33,335 nucleotides of DNA from positions 1-33,335 of the forward strand of contig CADCCA010000017.1 of the NCBI GenBank assembly GCA_902799855.1, written 5' to 3'. Source of the stretch: an uncultured Erysipelotrichaceae bacterium. Lineage in GTDB: Bacteria > Bacillota_I > Bacilli_A > RFN20 > CAG-826. Shown piece after piece: positions 1-6,876 of this stretch (positions within the stretch are counted from its first letter, which is position 1; each line of letters opens with the position of its first letter). Made by a program: the position numbers and the translations under genes. Below the pieces are notes generated by a model, which searched no databases, was not told where the DNA came from, and worked only from the letters and a program-made list of their open reading frames with translations.

Positions 1-54
1 AATAAAGTATTCAACGATGTATTTGAGAATCGTATCACTACGGGTTAAAGCCAT
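1..54 (-). CDS. hrcA: HrcA heat-shock repressor, N-terminal fragment (runs off left edge)
   Basis: Only the first 18 codons are in the window, reading MALTRSDTILKYIVEYFI. This resembles the N-terminal winged-helix segment of HrcA, where a short lead is followed by an ILxxIVexFI-type helix. The start is fixed by a strong Shine-Dalgarno (GGAGGAG, complement of 61-67) six bases before ATG. The identification rests mainly on the two CIRCE operators directly upstream, since HrcA represses its own operon through CIRCE and hrcA commonly heads hrcA-grpE-dnaK-dnaJ. The rest of the gene lies to the left of the window. The coding fragment alone would be too short to call. Confidence 0.75.
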   Translation of the reverse strand, partial: MALTRSDTILKYIVEYFI

Positions 55-70
55 GGTTTTCTCCTCCTTT

Positions 71-97
71 TTAGCACTCTATCACTTTTTGTGCCAA
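71..97 (-). promoter_or_regulatory. CIRCE operator 1 (promoter-proximal to hrcA)
   Basis: TTAGCACTC (71-79), nine bases, then TTGTGCCAA (89-97). The CIRCE consensus is TTAGCACTC-N9-GAGTGCTAA. The left arm is perfect and the right arm matches 6 of 9, with the exact 9-base spacer. It covers the predicted transcription start and early leader of hrcA, where HrcA binding would block transcription. Confidence 0.85.
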
Positions 98-101
98 TAT
101 T

Positions 102-129
102 ATTTTAATTGATTGATTAGCACTGTCAA
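102..129 (-). promoter_or_regulatory. hrcA promoter (-35 TTGACA, -10 TAAAAT)
   Basis: On the minus strand a perfect -35 TTGACA (complement of 124-129) is followed after 16 bases by TAAAAT (complement of 102-107), a 5 of 6 match to the housekeeping -10. Transcription would start near 95, inside CIRCE operator 1, while the -35 is overlapped by CIRCE operator 2. Confidence 0.7.
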
Positions 130-143
130 GCAATATCTGCTAA
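117..143 (-). promoter_or_regulatory. CIRCE operator 2 (overlaps -35 of hrcA)
   Basis: TTAGCACTG (117-125), nine bases, then ATCTGCTAA (135-143). The left arm matches the CIRCE consensus at 8 of 9 and the right arm at 6 of 9, with the exact N9 spacing. It begins 46 bp from the first operator in the same orientation and covers the TTGACA box. Confidence 0.7.
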
Positions 144-173
144 AAATATAATATTTATATAATAAGGATATAG

Positions 174-196
174 AAAAAGCGGTGGTTTAGACCGCT
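174..196 (-). terminator. Rho-independent terminator of the 311-aa membrane protein gene
   Basis: The arms AGCGGT (178-183) and ACCGCT (191-196) form a 6-bp GC-rich stem with a 7-base loop. On the minus strand it is followed by TTTTT (complement of 174-178, sharing its first T with the stem end). It lies about 22 bases after the stop codon at 219 and insulates the hrcA promoter from read-through. Confidence 0.75.
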
Positions 197-218
197 GTTT
201 CAATAAGAATAATGGCAT

Positions 219-1154
219 TTAACTCTTTTTCATTCTTTGGAGTTTGCTTACATTTATAAGAAGAATAATGCCAAATACGACAAACACTATAAGATCAATC
301 GACCATAAAGGTGCTGCATTAATTTTTAACACCGCTGAAATCGCATCCGCTGAAGCAACGACGGCAGGTTCAATCATAATAAAACCAAAAATAGCAAATA
401 ATCTAAGTTTCTTTTGAATCAAGAATATGAGCGTTGGAATGGACAGCACTATCGCAATAACCGCAAACAAAACGAACATCGCTGGACCATGAGTAAAGCC
501 TAGAAAATAAAAAATAATATCCAAGAAAGAGAAGAATGCTACGGCTATAAAAATAACCATGCAGACAATTTTAGAAACGCGAACCATTTTCTCACATTTT
601 GCAATTTCTGTATTTTTTGCAGATCCATTAATTATGGCTTCTGTTTCTAATTCATTGCTAAAATCGGCAGGTTCTTCTACCGCGTAGTTGCTTGATGGCT
701 CTTCTCTAACGGTTTGGGGCGAATTGGCTGGAATGGATTGGTTGTTTGAGGCAACTTTTTCTTCCGTTTTGATGTCACCGCCTTTGCTGAGAAGTTCTAA
801 ATATTCTGCAGGAGACAAATCATCTCTATCGATTCTCTGTTGTTGACGAGGCGGTTGTGATTGAACCGTTTGTTGAGGAGCTGTTCTTCGCCTAACGCTA
901 GGGTTTTGATATTCTTGAACCGCTCTTTCAATTTCTTTAGCAGCAGTTTCCGCAAGATAAGCGCCAGGACCACCACCAGACACTCTGATTTCATGATCCT
1001 TGATAAGGACATTAAACGTGATATCTGGAGGAGCGCCGCATTGCAAAGCGTCGCCTCCATCTCTAATGATTGCCATCTTGCTAGAAATAGCTTGTTTGCA
1101 AAGAATGATGGCTTGTTTCTTATCAAAATTAAAACTAATTATTTTTTCACTCAT
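219..1154 (-). CDS. Unknown protein: soluble N-terminal domain, Q/P/E-rich linker, C-terminal membrane helices
   Basis: I do not recognise this 311-residue protein. Residues 1-85 form a compact mixed alpha/beta-looking domain containing the Gly-rich stretch VSGGGPGAYLAETAAKEI. Residues about 86-185 are low-complexity, rich in Gln, Pro, Arg, Glu and Asn. Inside them, near 113-131, LSPAEYLELLSKGGDIKTEE resembles a short helical-hairpin (SHOCT-like) segment. Residues about 190-311 contain four hydrophobic segments, so the C-terminus is probably in the membrane with the N-terminal domain in the cytoplasm. No signal peptide is visible. The start is supported by GGTGGGAG shortly before ATG. It stands alone between hemW and the hrcA promoter, with its own terminator. 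No clear promoter was found: a TTGACC near 1222-1227 has no good -10 at a proper distance. Confidence 0.7.
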   Translation of the reverse strand: MSEKIISFNFDKKQAIILCKQAISSKMAIIRDGGDALQCGAPPDITFNVLIKDHEIRVSGGGPGAYLAETAAKEIERAVQEYQNPSVRRRTAPQQTVQSQPPRQQQRIDRDDLSPAEYLELLSKGGDIKTEEKVASNNQSIPANSPQTVREEPSSNYAVEEPADFSNELETEAIINGSAKNTEIAKCEKMVRVSKIVCMVIFIAVAFFSFLDIIFYFLGFTHGPAMFVLFAVIAIVLSIPTLIFLIQKKLRLFAIFGFIMIEPAVVASADAISAVLKINAAPLWSIDLIVFVVFGIILLINVSKLQRMKKS

Positions 1155-1274
1155 GTTTCTCCCACCTAACTAAGTCTTTTTTCATTAAACTTATCATTAG
1201 AATGAATTATTTTTTCTATATGGTCAAGAAAGAGTTATTAACTTTAAAAAGAAATACTGAATTTGCTAAAAGGT

Positions 1275-2342
1275 TTAAATAAGTTTTAGTAAAATCTGAT
1301 CAAGGACCATCATCCCTTCATAAGTTGGAACTAAACGGCCATCTTTTTTTATTAGAAGACCACTATCAATCATGGAGGCTATCTCTTTTTCTTTGCCTTT
1401 GGCAAAAGAAACATCTAACCCTTCAATAGTTCTTAAATTAAGCATGATTTGATAAGTTCTTTGATCATCACTAGTGATCACTTCTTTTTCTTGAACGTAT
1501 TCACCTTTCAAATAGCGGTCTAGATTGATGGTGTTTTTGTAGCGGATATCTTTGATATAGCCAGAAGCCCCTAAACCACAGCCAAAGTACTCTTCATTCC
1601 GCCAATAAGTGAGATTGTGTTCTGATTGATAACCTGGTTTTGTCCAGTTTGAGATTTCGTAGTGGATGAATCCGTGTGAGACAAGTACTTCGTTAACGAT
1701 GTCATAATATTGTCTCAAAACATCGCCTTCTGGCTCTTGGAAGCTTCTATTAAATAAAGCGGTATGCGGGTGAATGGTTAAGCCGTAGCAAGAAATATGT
1801 TTAGGATTGAGGGCTAAGATATTTTCTAGATCTTGTCTCAAAATATTTTCACTTGTATGTGGTAATCCAAGGATTAAATCAACGTTATAGTTCTCAATTC
1901 CCACATCATTGAGACATTTAATTGCTTCTTTTACTTGCGTAAAATCATGTTTTCTATTGAGTTCATTGAGAATCTTTTGGTTTGTGGTTTGCACACCAAG
2001 TGAGACACGATTTACTCCATATTGTTTCAATAATGAGACTTTTTGAGATGTTAACGATTCTGGGTTAGCCTCAAAAGTATATTCTGTGACACCTTTAGAA
2101 TAAGGTTCAATTATTTTTAATAATTTTTCAAACAAATCATCTTCTAATGCTGTTGGAGTGCCACCACCAACATAGATGGTTTTTAATTCTTCTATCTGAT
2201 AGCCTTTGAGTTCTTTTTCTAAGGCATCAAGATAAGAAATAGCGAAATTACGAAAATACTGCAACTTGGTAAAGTCACAGTAATCGCAAATATTGTTACA
2301 AAATGGAATATGGATGTATAAAGAATTAACTTTTTTCATCAT
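1275..2342 (-). CDS. hemW: HemW-type radical SAM heme chaperone (coproporphyrinogen-oxidase-like)
   Basis: This is a radical SAM protein of the HemN/HemW family. Near the N-terminus HIPFCNNICDYCDF gives the CX3CX2C motif that binds the 4Fe-4S cluster and SAM. The Gly-rich VGGGTPT motif and ANPES, typical of this family, follow. The extra N-terminal cysteine and length of genuine HemN are absent and the protein is about 355 residues, which fits HemW. HemW proteins bind heme and insert it into respiratory enzymes in some bacteria, but they also occur in organisms with little heme metabolism. The frame stays open to 2387, but family homology begins at MMKKVNSLYIHIPFC, so I place the start at 2342 (2339 is equally possible). 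This start overlaps the end of the upstream 70-residue gene, suggesting coupled translation. Confidence 0.88.
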   Translation of the reverse strand: MMKKVNSLYIHIPFCNNICDYCDFTKLQYFRNFAISYLDALEKELKGYQIEELKTIYVGGGTPTALEDDLFEKLLKIIEPYSKGVTEYTFEANPESLTSQKVSLLKQYGVNRVSLGVQTTNQKILNELNRKHDFTQVKEAIKCLNDVGIENYNVDLILGLPHTSENILRQDLENILALNPKHISCYGLTIHPHTALFNRSFQEPEGDVLRQYYDIVNEVLVSHGFIHYEISNWTKPGYQSEHNLTYWRNEEYFGCGLGASGYIKDIRYKNTINLDRYLKGEYVQEKEVITSDDQRTYQIMLNLRTIEGLDVSFAKGKEKEIASMIDSGLLIKKDGRLVPTYEGMMVLDQILLKLI

Positions 2343-2538
2343 CCTTATAATCGCTAATTTGTTTAGCGACTTCTTCGTCATCGACATCTTGGAGGACGCG
2401 ATTCATTTCGTCTTTAAGTATTTCTTCGTCACTTGGTTTTTCTTCTTTTAAACGTGGACGAAGGACGCGGTATAAGATGTAAGCAATTAAGCCCACAACT
2501 GCAGCAGCGCCAATAATGGATAGAAATACAACTAGCAT
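2326..2538 (-). CDS. Small single-pass membrane protein with acidic tail
   Basis: A 70-residue protein. An N-terminal hydrophobic helix (residues 1-23, LVVFLSIIGAAAVVGLIAYI) is followed by a basic stop (RVLRPRLK) and a Glu/Asp-rich tail ending DYKDDEKS. An ideal AGGAGG precedes the ATG. The layout (one N-terminal anchor and a short charged cytoplasmic tail) resembles the YneF/UPF0154 type of small Bacillota membrane protein, but I see no family motif, so the function is unknown. It lies 12 bases after the Fic-like gene and its last codons overlap the start of hemW, so the three are likely one operon. Confidence 0.7.
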   Translation of the reverse strand: MLVVFLSIIGAAAVVGLIAYILYRVLRPRLKEEKPSDEEILKDEMNRVLQDVDDEEVAKQISDYKDDEKS

Positions 2539-2550
2539 ACACTTTCCTCC

Positions 2551-4041
2551 TTATTCTTTCTCGACAGGAATGTAAACATATTTATTTTTAATCTTTTCTT
2601 TGCGATAGTAAAGAAGTTCTGCTAAATGATCCATCGATGTTCTCGCTGTTTCATAAGCGCATCTTAATGACTTCTTATATTGCGCGATGGTATATTTTTT
2701 GCCTTTAGTGCAATGTCTTGCGTAGAATTTAGCTTCACCTTTTTTGAGTTCTGGATCTCTTTCAAGGAGATCTTGTTCTAAAAGAACAGCTTGCTTTTCA
2801 TCTAAGGCAACAGGAATATAAGCAACCGCTAATTCTTCTTGAACATATGTCACTTTAATAGTCTTTTTCTTTGGTTGTTCAATCTGTTGAACTGGTTCTT
2901 CATTAGGAACAACTTGAGGCTTAACTTCTTCAGCAGCTGGAGTTTCTTTTTCCTCTTCATCGTTTTGGCTAGAAGCAAATAAATCAATAGTTTCAACTTT
3001 TTCGACTTCTTCTTCTGGCACTTCGACTTCTTCGGCTTTTTCGTCTACCTTATAGAAGTCTTGGCGCATTTCATTGACCTTGCTTTTAGCAATTTCATCT
3101 AAGAATTCATCAAAGTATCTGCTGAAATGCTTAGCGGCATAATTCACAAAGTATGTGACGTCAGCGGTTTTTTGCACTTCCACATAGATGCGAGCGATTT
3201 CTTCCGCTGGTAAGGCCATTAATTGTTCGATTGGTAAGTCGACAACTGTTTCACCAAATGCTTCGTGCGCTAAGATGGCCTTGGCCATTAAGATAGCGAT
3301 TTCTTCGGAGTATTTAGCGAATGGTTTAACATAGTTAATGTAGAAATAAACAACAATGGCTTTAAGTGATGTAGATAAGGTACTAGAAGCGATAAATGTG
3401 AATAAATTATTCATCATTTGTTCGATTAAGTTATATGGGGCAGATGTATAAATGCGGTCAATAAGGACGCGGTTTTCTGGATTGCGATCATCATTTGAAC
3501 GATAGAATTCCACTAATTCATCGGTTCCAAGGAGTTTGGAATAGACATTTGCTAGGAAATCCTCATCAATAGCGTTGACATAGGCTGTCTTAATGTAGTT
3601 TAAAGCATTGAGATAGTTAACTAAGAGCATATTATTTGGAATAGCGCTAACGACTTCATTGCGAAGCACACTATCGATAAAGCCTTCATCAACACCTAAT
3701 TGTTCTACTTCGTTAAGGACATTAAGAATCTTTCTATTAAAGTTTTGGTTTAAATAGCGATAACCACGAGAAGAAGGATTGAGCATGCCATATTCTCTAT
3801 TAACTCTAATGAGTTTCATTTCAAGGTTGTTCACCAAACTATTAATTGCTGGACAACCACAGAATAAGAGCATTTTCTTTTCAATTGTTCTAACTGTTAA
3901 ATAATGATAAAAATTGGACCTATACGATAAAATGTTAGCCCAAAATGTGTCTACGGATGAGATTTTAAGTTCGCGAGCGACTTCGTTTTTAGTCGCATAT
4001 TTGTCTTCAGTAAAACGCATCGCGATATCAGTGCCTGCCAT
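2551..4041 (-). CDS. Fic-fold-like protein with degenerate active-site motif (probable pseudoenzyme)
   Basis: A 496-residue soluble protein. Residues about 200-255 follow the layout of a Fic domain core: a helix (IEQMMNNLFTFI), a second helix, then FYINYVKPFAKYSEEIAILM. In Fic enzymes this spot carries HPFxxGNGR, the AMP-transfer motif, with a preceding hydrophobic helix and a following helix. Here Pro-Phe is kept (about 240-241), but the catalytic His is Lys239 and GNGR is replaced by YSEEI. Downstream, DVTYFVNYAAKHFSRYFDEF (about 294-313) resembles the DLTYFIEYF segment that follows the Fic core in some families. Residues about 335-400 are an acidic, Pro/Glu/Gln-rich linker. Residues 400-496 form a separate basic C-terminal domain. 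The start has an AGGTAGG Shine-Dalgarno and its own promoter. Function is unknown and AMP transfer is unlikely. The fold assignment is inference from motif spacing. Confidence 0.5.
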   Translation of the reverse strand: MAGTDIAMRFTEDKYATKNEVARELKISSVDTFWANILSYRSNFYHYLTVRTIEKKMLLFCGCPAINSLVNNLEMKLIRVNREYGMLNPSSRGYRYLNQNFNRKILNVLNEVEQLGVDEGFIDSVLRNEVVSAIPNNMLLVNYLNALNYIKTAYVNAIDEDFLANVYSKLLGTDELVEFYRSNDDRNPENRVLIDRIYTSAPYNLIEQMMNNLFTFIASSTLSTSLKAIVVYFYINYVKPFAKYSEEIAILMAKAILAHEAFGETVVDLPIEQLMALPAEEIARIYVEVQKTADVTYFVNYAAKHFSRYFDEFLDEIAKSKVNEMRQDFYKVDEKAEEVEVPEEEVEKVETIDLFASSQNDEEEKETPAAEEVKPQVVPNEEPVQQIEQPKKKTIKVTYVQEELAVAYIPVALDEKQAVLLEQDLLERDPELKKGEAKFYARHCTKGKKYTIAQYKKSLRCAYETARTSMDHLAELLYYRKEKIKNKYVYIPVEKE

Positions 4042-4064
4042 ATGAATACCTACCTTATGGCTTT

Positions 4065-4093
4065 ATGATATCGTAATGCAAATTTATTTACAA
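4065..4093 (-). promoter_or_regulatory. Promoter for the Fic-like gene, small membrane protein and hemW
   Basis: On the minus strand -35 TTGTAA (complement of 88-93 in the 4000s, i.e. 4088-4093) and -10 TATCAT (complement of 4065-4070) are separated by exactly 17 bases. This leaves a leader of about 17 bases with AGGTAGG before ATG at 4041. Confidence 0.55.
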
Positions 4094-4102
4094 TAATTAT
4101 TT

Positions 4103-4130
4103 CTAAAAAACTACTAATTTTAAACTAGTT
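4103..4130 (-). terminator. Weak AT-rich terminator after lepA
   Basis: On the minus strand AACTA, a 12-base loop and TAGTT are followed immediately by a T run, overlapping the lepA stop codon. The stem is short and AT-rich, so termination may be inefficient. It is the only candidate between lepA and the next promoter. Confidence 0.3.
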
Positions 4131-5942
4131 ATCTTCTTCTTCGTCGATGGAAAGAATGGACATAAATGCTTCTTGTGGCACTTCAACAGAGCCGACTTTC
4201 TTCATTCTCTTCTTGCCTTCTTTTTGCTTTTCTAAAAGTTTCTTCTTTCTAGAGATGTCACCACCATAGCATTTAGCAAGAACGTCTTTTCTCACCGCTT
4301 TGACATCGCATCTAGCGACCACTTTACCACCAATAGCAGCTTGGATTGGAATTTCAAATTGTTGTCTTGGAATGACGGTTTTGATCTTTCTAATGATGCC
4401 TAAACCACGATGATAACCATCTGGACGATAGATAATGCTACTTAAAGCATCCACCACTTGACCGTTAAGCAAGATATCTAGTTTTACTAGATCAGCGCGT
4501 TTATAATCAGAGAAATCATAGTCAAAAGAAGCATACCCTTTTGTGTAGCTCTTTAACTTATCAAAAAAGTTATAAACAATTTCAGAAAGAGGTAGTTCAT
4601 AGGTTAAAACCATACGGGTATCATCAAAGTAATCAAGGTTCTCATAAATACCTCTTCTTTCACGGCATAATTCCATAATTGGGCCAATATATTCTTTAGG
4701 AGTCATGATATTAGCCTTGATATAAGGCTCTTCAATAAATGAGACCTTACTAGCGTCAGGCATTTTGCTCGGGTTATCAAGATTGATAATTTCTCCATCT
4801 GTCATATGAACTTTATAAATAACGGAAGGCGCGGTTAAGATTAAATCGAGATTGTATTCTCTTTCTAATCTTTCTTGCACGACATCCATATGTAATAAGC
4901 CTAAAAATCCGCATCTAAAGCCAAAGCCTAAGGCTTGGCTTGTTTCAGCAACAAATTGTAAAGATGCATCGTTAAGTGTGAGTTTTTCTAAGGCTTCTTT
5001 TAAATCTTGATAATCATCACTTTCCACTGGATAAAGACCACAATACACCATTGGATTCATAATACGATAACCCGGTAAAGCTTCTTTAGCAGGAGAATCT
5101 GCGAGAGTCACAGTATCACCAGGACGGACATCTTTGATGTCTTTGATTTGAGCGGCGATATAACCGACTTGTCCAGCAGTTAAAATATCTGTTTTTAATT
5201 CGTTGGGAGTTCTAATGCCAAGTTCGATAACTTGATATTCTTTTCCTGCTTGCATCAGGCGGATTTTATCTCCGACTTTCACTTGTCCATCTTTGATGCG
5301 CACCAAAACGATGACACCGCGATATGGATCATAATAACTATCAAAGATTAAAGCCTTTAAAGGAGCGTTTAAATCGCCATTCGGTGCTGGAACACCTTTG
5401 ACTATGGTTTCTAATAATTCGTGAACGTGCAAGCCTGTTTTAGCGCTGACTTCCACCGCTTCATCGCATGGAATACCAATCTTCTTTTCAATTTCATTTT
5501 TAGCCATTGTAACATTAGCAGAAGGTAAATCAACTTTGTTGATAACTGGAATAATTTCTAAATCGTTATCGACCGCTAAATAGGCGTTAGCGAGAGTTTG
5601 TGCTTCCACACCTTGTGTGGCATCAACAACCAAAAGAGCGCCTTCACAAGCCGCTAAAGAACGCGATACTTCATAAGTGAAGTCGACATGTCCGGGAGTG
5701 TCGATGAGATTGAAGACGTAGTCTTCTCCATCATCAGCGTGATAATTTAATGTCACAGCGTTAAGTTTAATGGTAATCCCTCTTTCTCTTTCTAAGTCCA
5801 TAGAATCGAGAATTTGGTCTTTCATTTCTCTAGCTTCAATCGCTCCAGTCAATTCTAAAATACGATCCGCTAAAGTGGACTTGCCGTGGTCAATATGAGC
5901 AATAATAGAAAAGTTTCTAATCTTTTTTTGTTCAAAATTCAT
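4125..5942 (-). CDS. lepA: Elongation factor 4 (LepA), ribosome-associated GTPase
   Basis: LepA is a translational GTPase related to EF-G that acts on stalled or pre-translocation ribosomes. The 605-residue length matches the family (about 600). Visible GTPase motifs are the P-loop AHIDHGKST at residues 15-23, RERGITIK (G2 region) near 52-59, DTPGHVDF starting at 81, NKVD at 135-138 and VSAKTG near 164. The C-terminal LepA-specific region contains the conserved [11 protein letters not shown] and the lysine-rich end of the family. It begins 8 bases after the stop of the upstream 129-residue membrane protein, with no good Shine-Dalgarno, so it probably depends on translation of that gene. It is the last gene of the fmt-helicase-membrane protein-lepA run. 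Confidence 0.97.
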   Translation of the reverse strand: MNFEQKKIRNFSIIAHIDHGKSTLADRILELTGAIEAREMKDQILDSMDLERERGITIKLNAVTLNYHADDGEDYVFNLIDTPGHVDFTYEVSRSLAACEGALLVVDATQGVEAQTLANAYLAVDNDLEIIPVINKVDLPSANVTMAKNEIEKKIGIPCDEAVEVSAKTGLHVHELLETIVKGVPAPNGDLNAPLKALIFDSYYDPYRGVIVLVRIKDGQVKVGDKIRLMQAGKEYQVIELGIRTPNELKTDILTAGQVGYIAAQIKDIKDVRPGDTVTLADSPAKEALPGYRIMNPMVYCGLYPVESDDYQDLKEALEKLTLNDASLQFVAETSQALGFGFRCGFLGLLHMDVVQERLEREYNLDLILTAPSVIYKVHMTDGEIINLDNPSKMPDASKVSFIEEPYIKANIMTPKEYIGPIMELCRERRGIYENLDYFDDTRMVLTYELPLSEIVYNFFDKLKSYTKGYASFDYDFSDYKRADLVKLDILLNGQVVDALSSIIYRPDGYHRGLGIIRKIKTVIPRQQFEIPIQAAIGGKVVARCDVKAVRKDVLAKCYGGDISRKKKLLEKQKEGKKRMKKVGSVEVPQEAFMSILSIDEEEDN

Positions 5943-5950
5943 TTTGCTAA

Positions 5951-6340
5951 TTAGGACTGACTTGATGAAATGCTAGAACCGCTAGAGGAAGTGACGCTTG
6001 TAGCGAATGGGAAAGCGAATAAATAAAGAACCGCAACCACCATCATTACAATAGCGAATATTAAAACAGCGAGTGTATACCATGTTTTGACTTTCATTTT
6101 ATTCCTTAAAATGAGATTAAATGGCAAAATAGCACCCGCAGAAACAAACATGCCTAAGCAATAAGGAATCATGATGATAAAAAGGAAAATACCACCGATT
6201 TTATCGCCAGCATCACCATCTGGTTTTAAATATGAAATCACTGAATTAATGCAGAATAAACTGGTAAAGAAAAACAAGAAAAGCGTGATAATCACAAAGG
6301 CTAGGGCAAATGATAGCATGACGATAGCAGATTTTTTCAT
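5951..6340 (-). CDS. Small multi-pass membrane protein, unknown function
   Basis: A 129-residue hydrophobic protein with three clear membrane segments (about 6-30, 47-70 and 85-112). It ends in a Ser-rich tail ([15 protein letters not shown]) that is probably extracytoplasmic or disordered. I recognise no family. Its ATG overlaps the TGA of the upstream 171-residue gene (ATGA), which is typical of translational coupling, and lepA follows within 8 bases. Use of TGA as a real stop here also argues against a mycoplasma-type code. Confidence 0.65.
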   Translation of the reverse strand: MKKSAIVMLSFALAFVIITLFLFFFTSLFCINSVISYLKPDGDAGDKIGGIFLFIIMIPYCLGMFVSAGAILPFNLILRNKMKVKTWYTLAVLIFAIVMMVVAVLYLFAFPFATSVTSSSGSSISSSQS

Positions 6341-6852
6341 TGAGCGTTTTCCTCTTCTTTCTTTTCTTCTTCGATAGGTTCTTCTTGTTTTGCAGCTTCA
6401 AGAGCAGCTTCCGCTTCCGCTTGTTTAGCCTGTTCTTCTGCTTCTAAAAGACCTGGAACAGGATACTTGAAGTGATAAATCGCTTCAAAAGTATAAACAA
6501 TTGCAAGATATAAAAGCACAACAGGAATACCATATCGATAAATGGTCTTTTCTGGTTGAGCGATAAAACAATATAAATCAAAAGCGATGAGATATAACCC
6601 TAATGGTAAAACGATAATCTTATCGATAAGAGCCACTCTTTTTTGTCTTTTTTTGCTAAATTTGGCCCAAAAGAAATCGATGAATAACCAAGTACCACCA
6701 AAGATGGTAATCCAGTTAAATAACGTGCCATTGATTTTCATGACTTGAGTAAACTCTAAAATAGCGATTACTAAAAAGGCCACCGCAAAGATAGCGAGTT
6801 CACCACTATAGATGAGTTTAGCCTTGGTCATGAAATCCATTTTCTTTTTCAT
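6337..6852 (-). CDS. Membrane protein with Glu/Ala-rich C-terminal tail, unknown function
   Basis: A 171-residue protein with four predicted membrane segments (about 14-33, 42-60, 75-95 and 103-122). A long charged helical tail (about 134-171) is rich in Glu, Ala, Lys and Gln and could form a coiled coil. No family was recognised. The start at MKKKMDF has no Shine-Dalgarno. Instead, an extended -10 (TGC then TAGAAT) ends 7 bases before ATG, so a leaderless transcript is possible in addition to read-through from the helicase gene. Its stop overlaps the start of the next membrane protein. Confidence 0.65.
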   Translation of the reverse strand: MKKKMDFMTKAKLIYSGELAIFAVAFLVIAILEFTQVMKINGTLFNWITIFGGTWLFIDFFWAKFSKKRQKRVALIDKIIVLPLGLYLIAFDLYCFIAQPEKTIYRYGIPVVLLYLAIVYTFEAIYHFKYPVPGLLEAEEQAKQAEAEAALEAAKQEEPIEEEKKEEENAQ

Positions 6853-6859
6853 AGGACAT

Positions 6860-6868
6860 ATTCTAGCA
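6860..6868 (-). promoter_or_regulatory. Extended -10 for a leaderless start of the 171-aa membrane protein
   Basis: On the minus strand TGC-TAGAAT (complement of 6860-6868) ends 7 bases before the ATG at 6852. There is no Shine-Dalgarno and no convincing -35. The same arrangement recurs before fmt and yfcE. Confidence 0.4.
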
Positions 6869-6876
6869 TTAAGTAT

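Noticed and set aside
6337..6340. TGA read as tryptophan (mycoplasma code)
   Set aside because: TGA ends two genes at four-base overlaps (6337 and 18742), and Trp codons are TGG.
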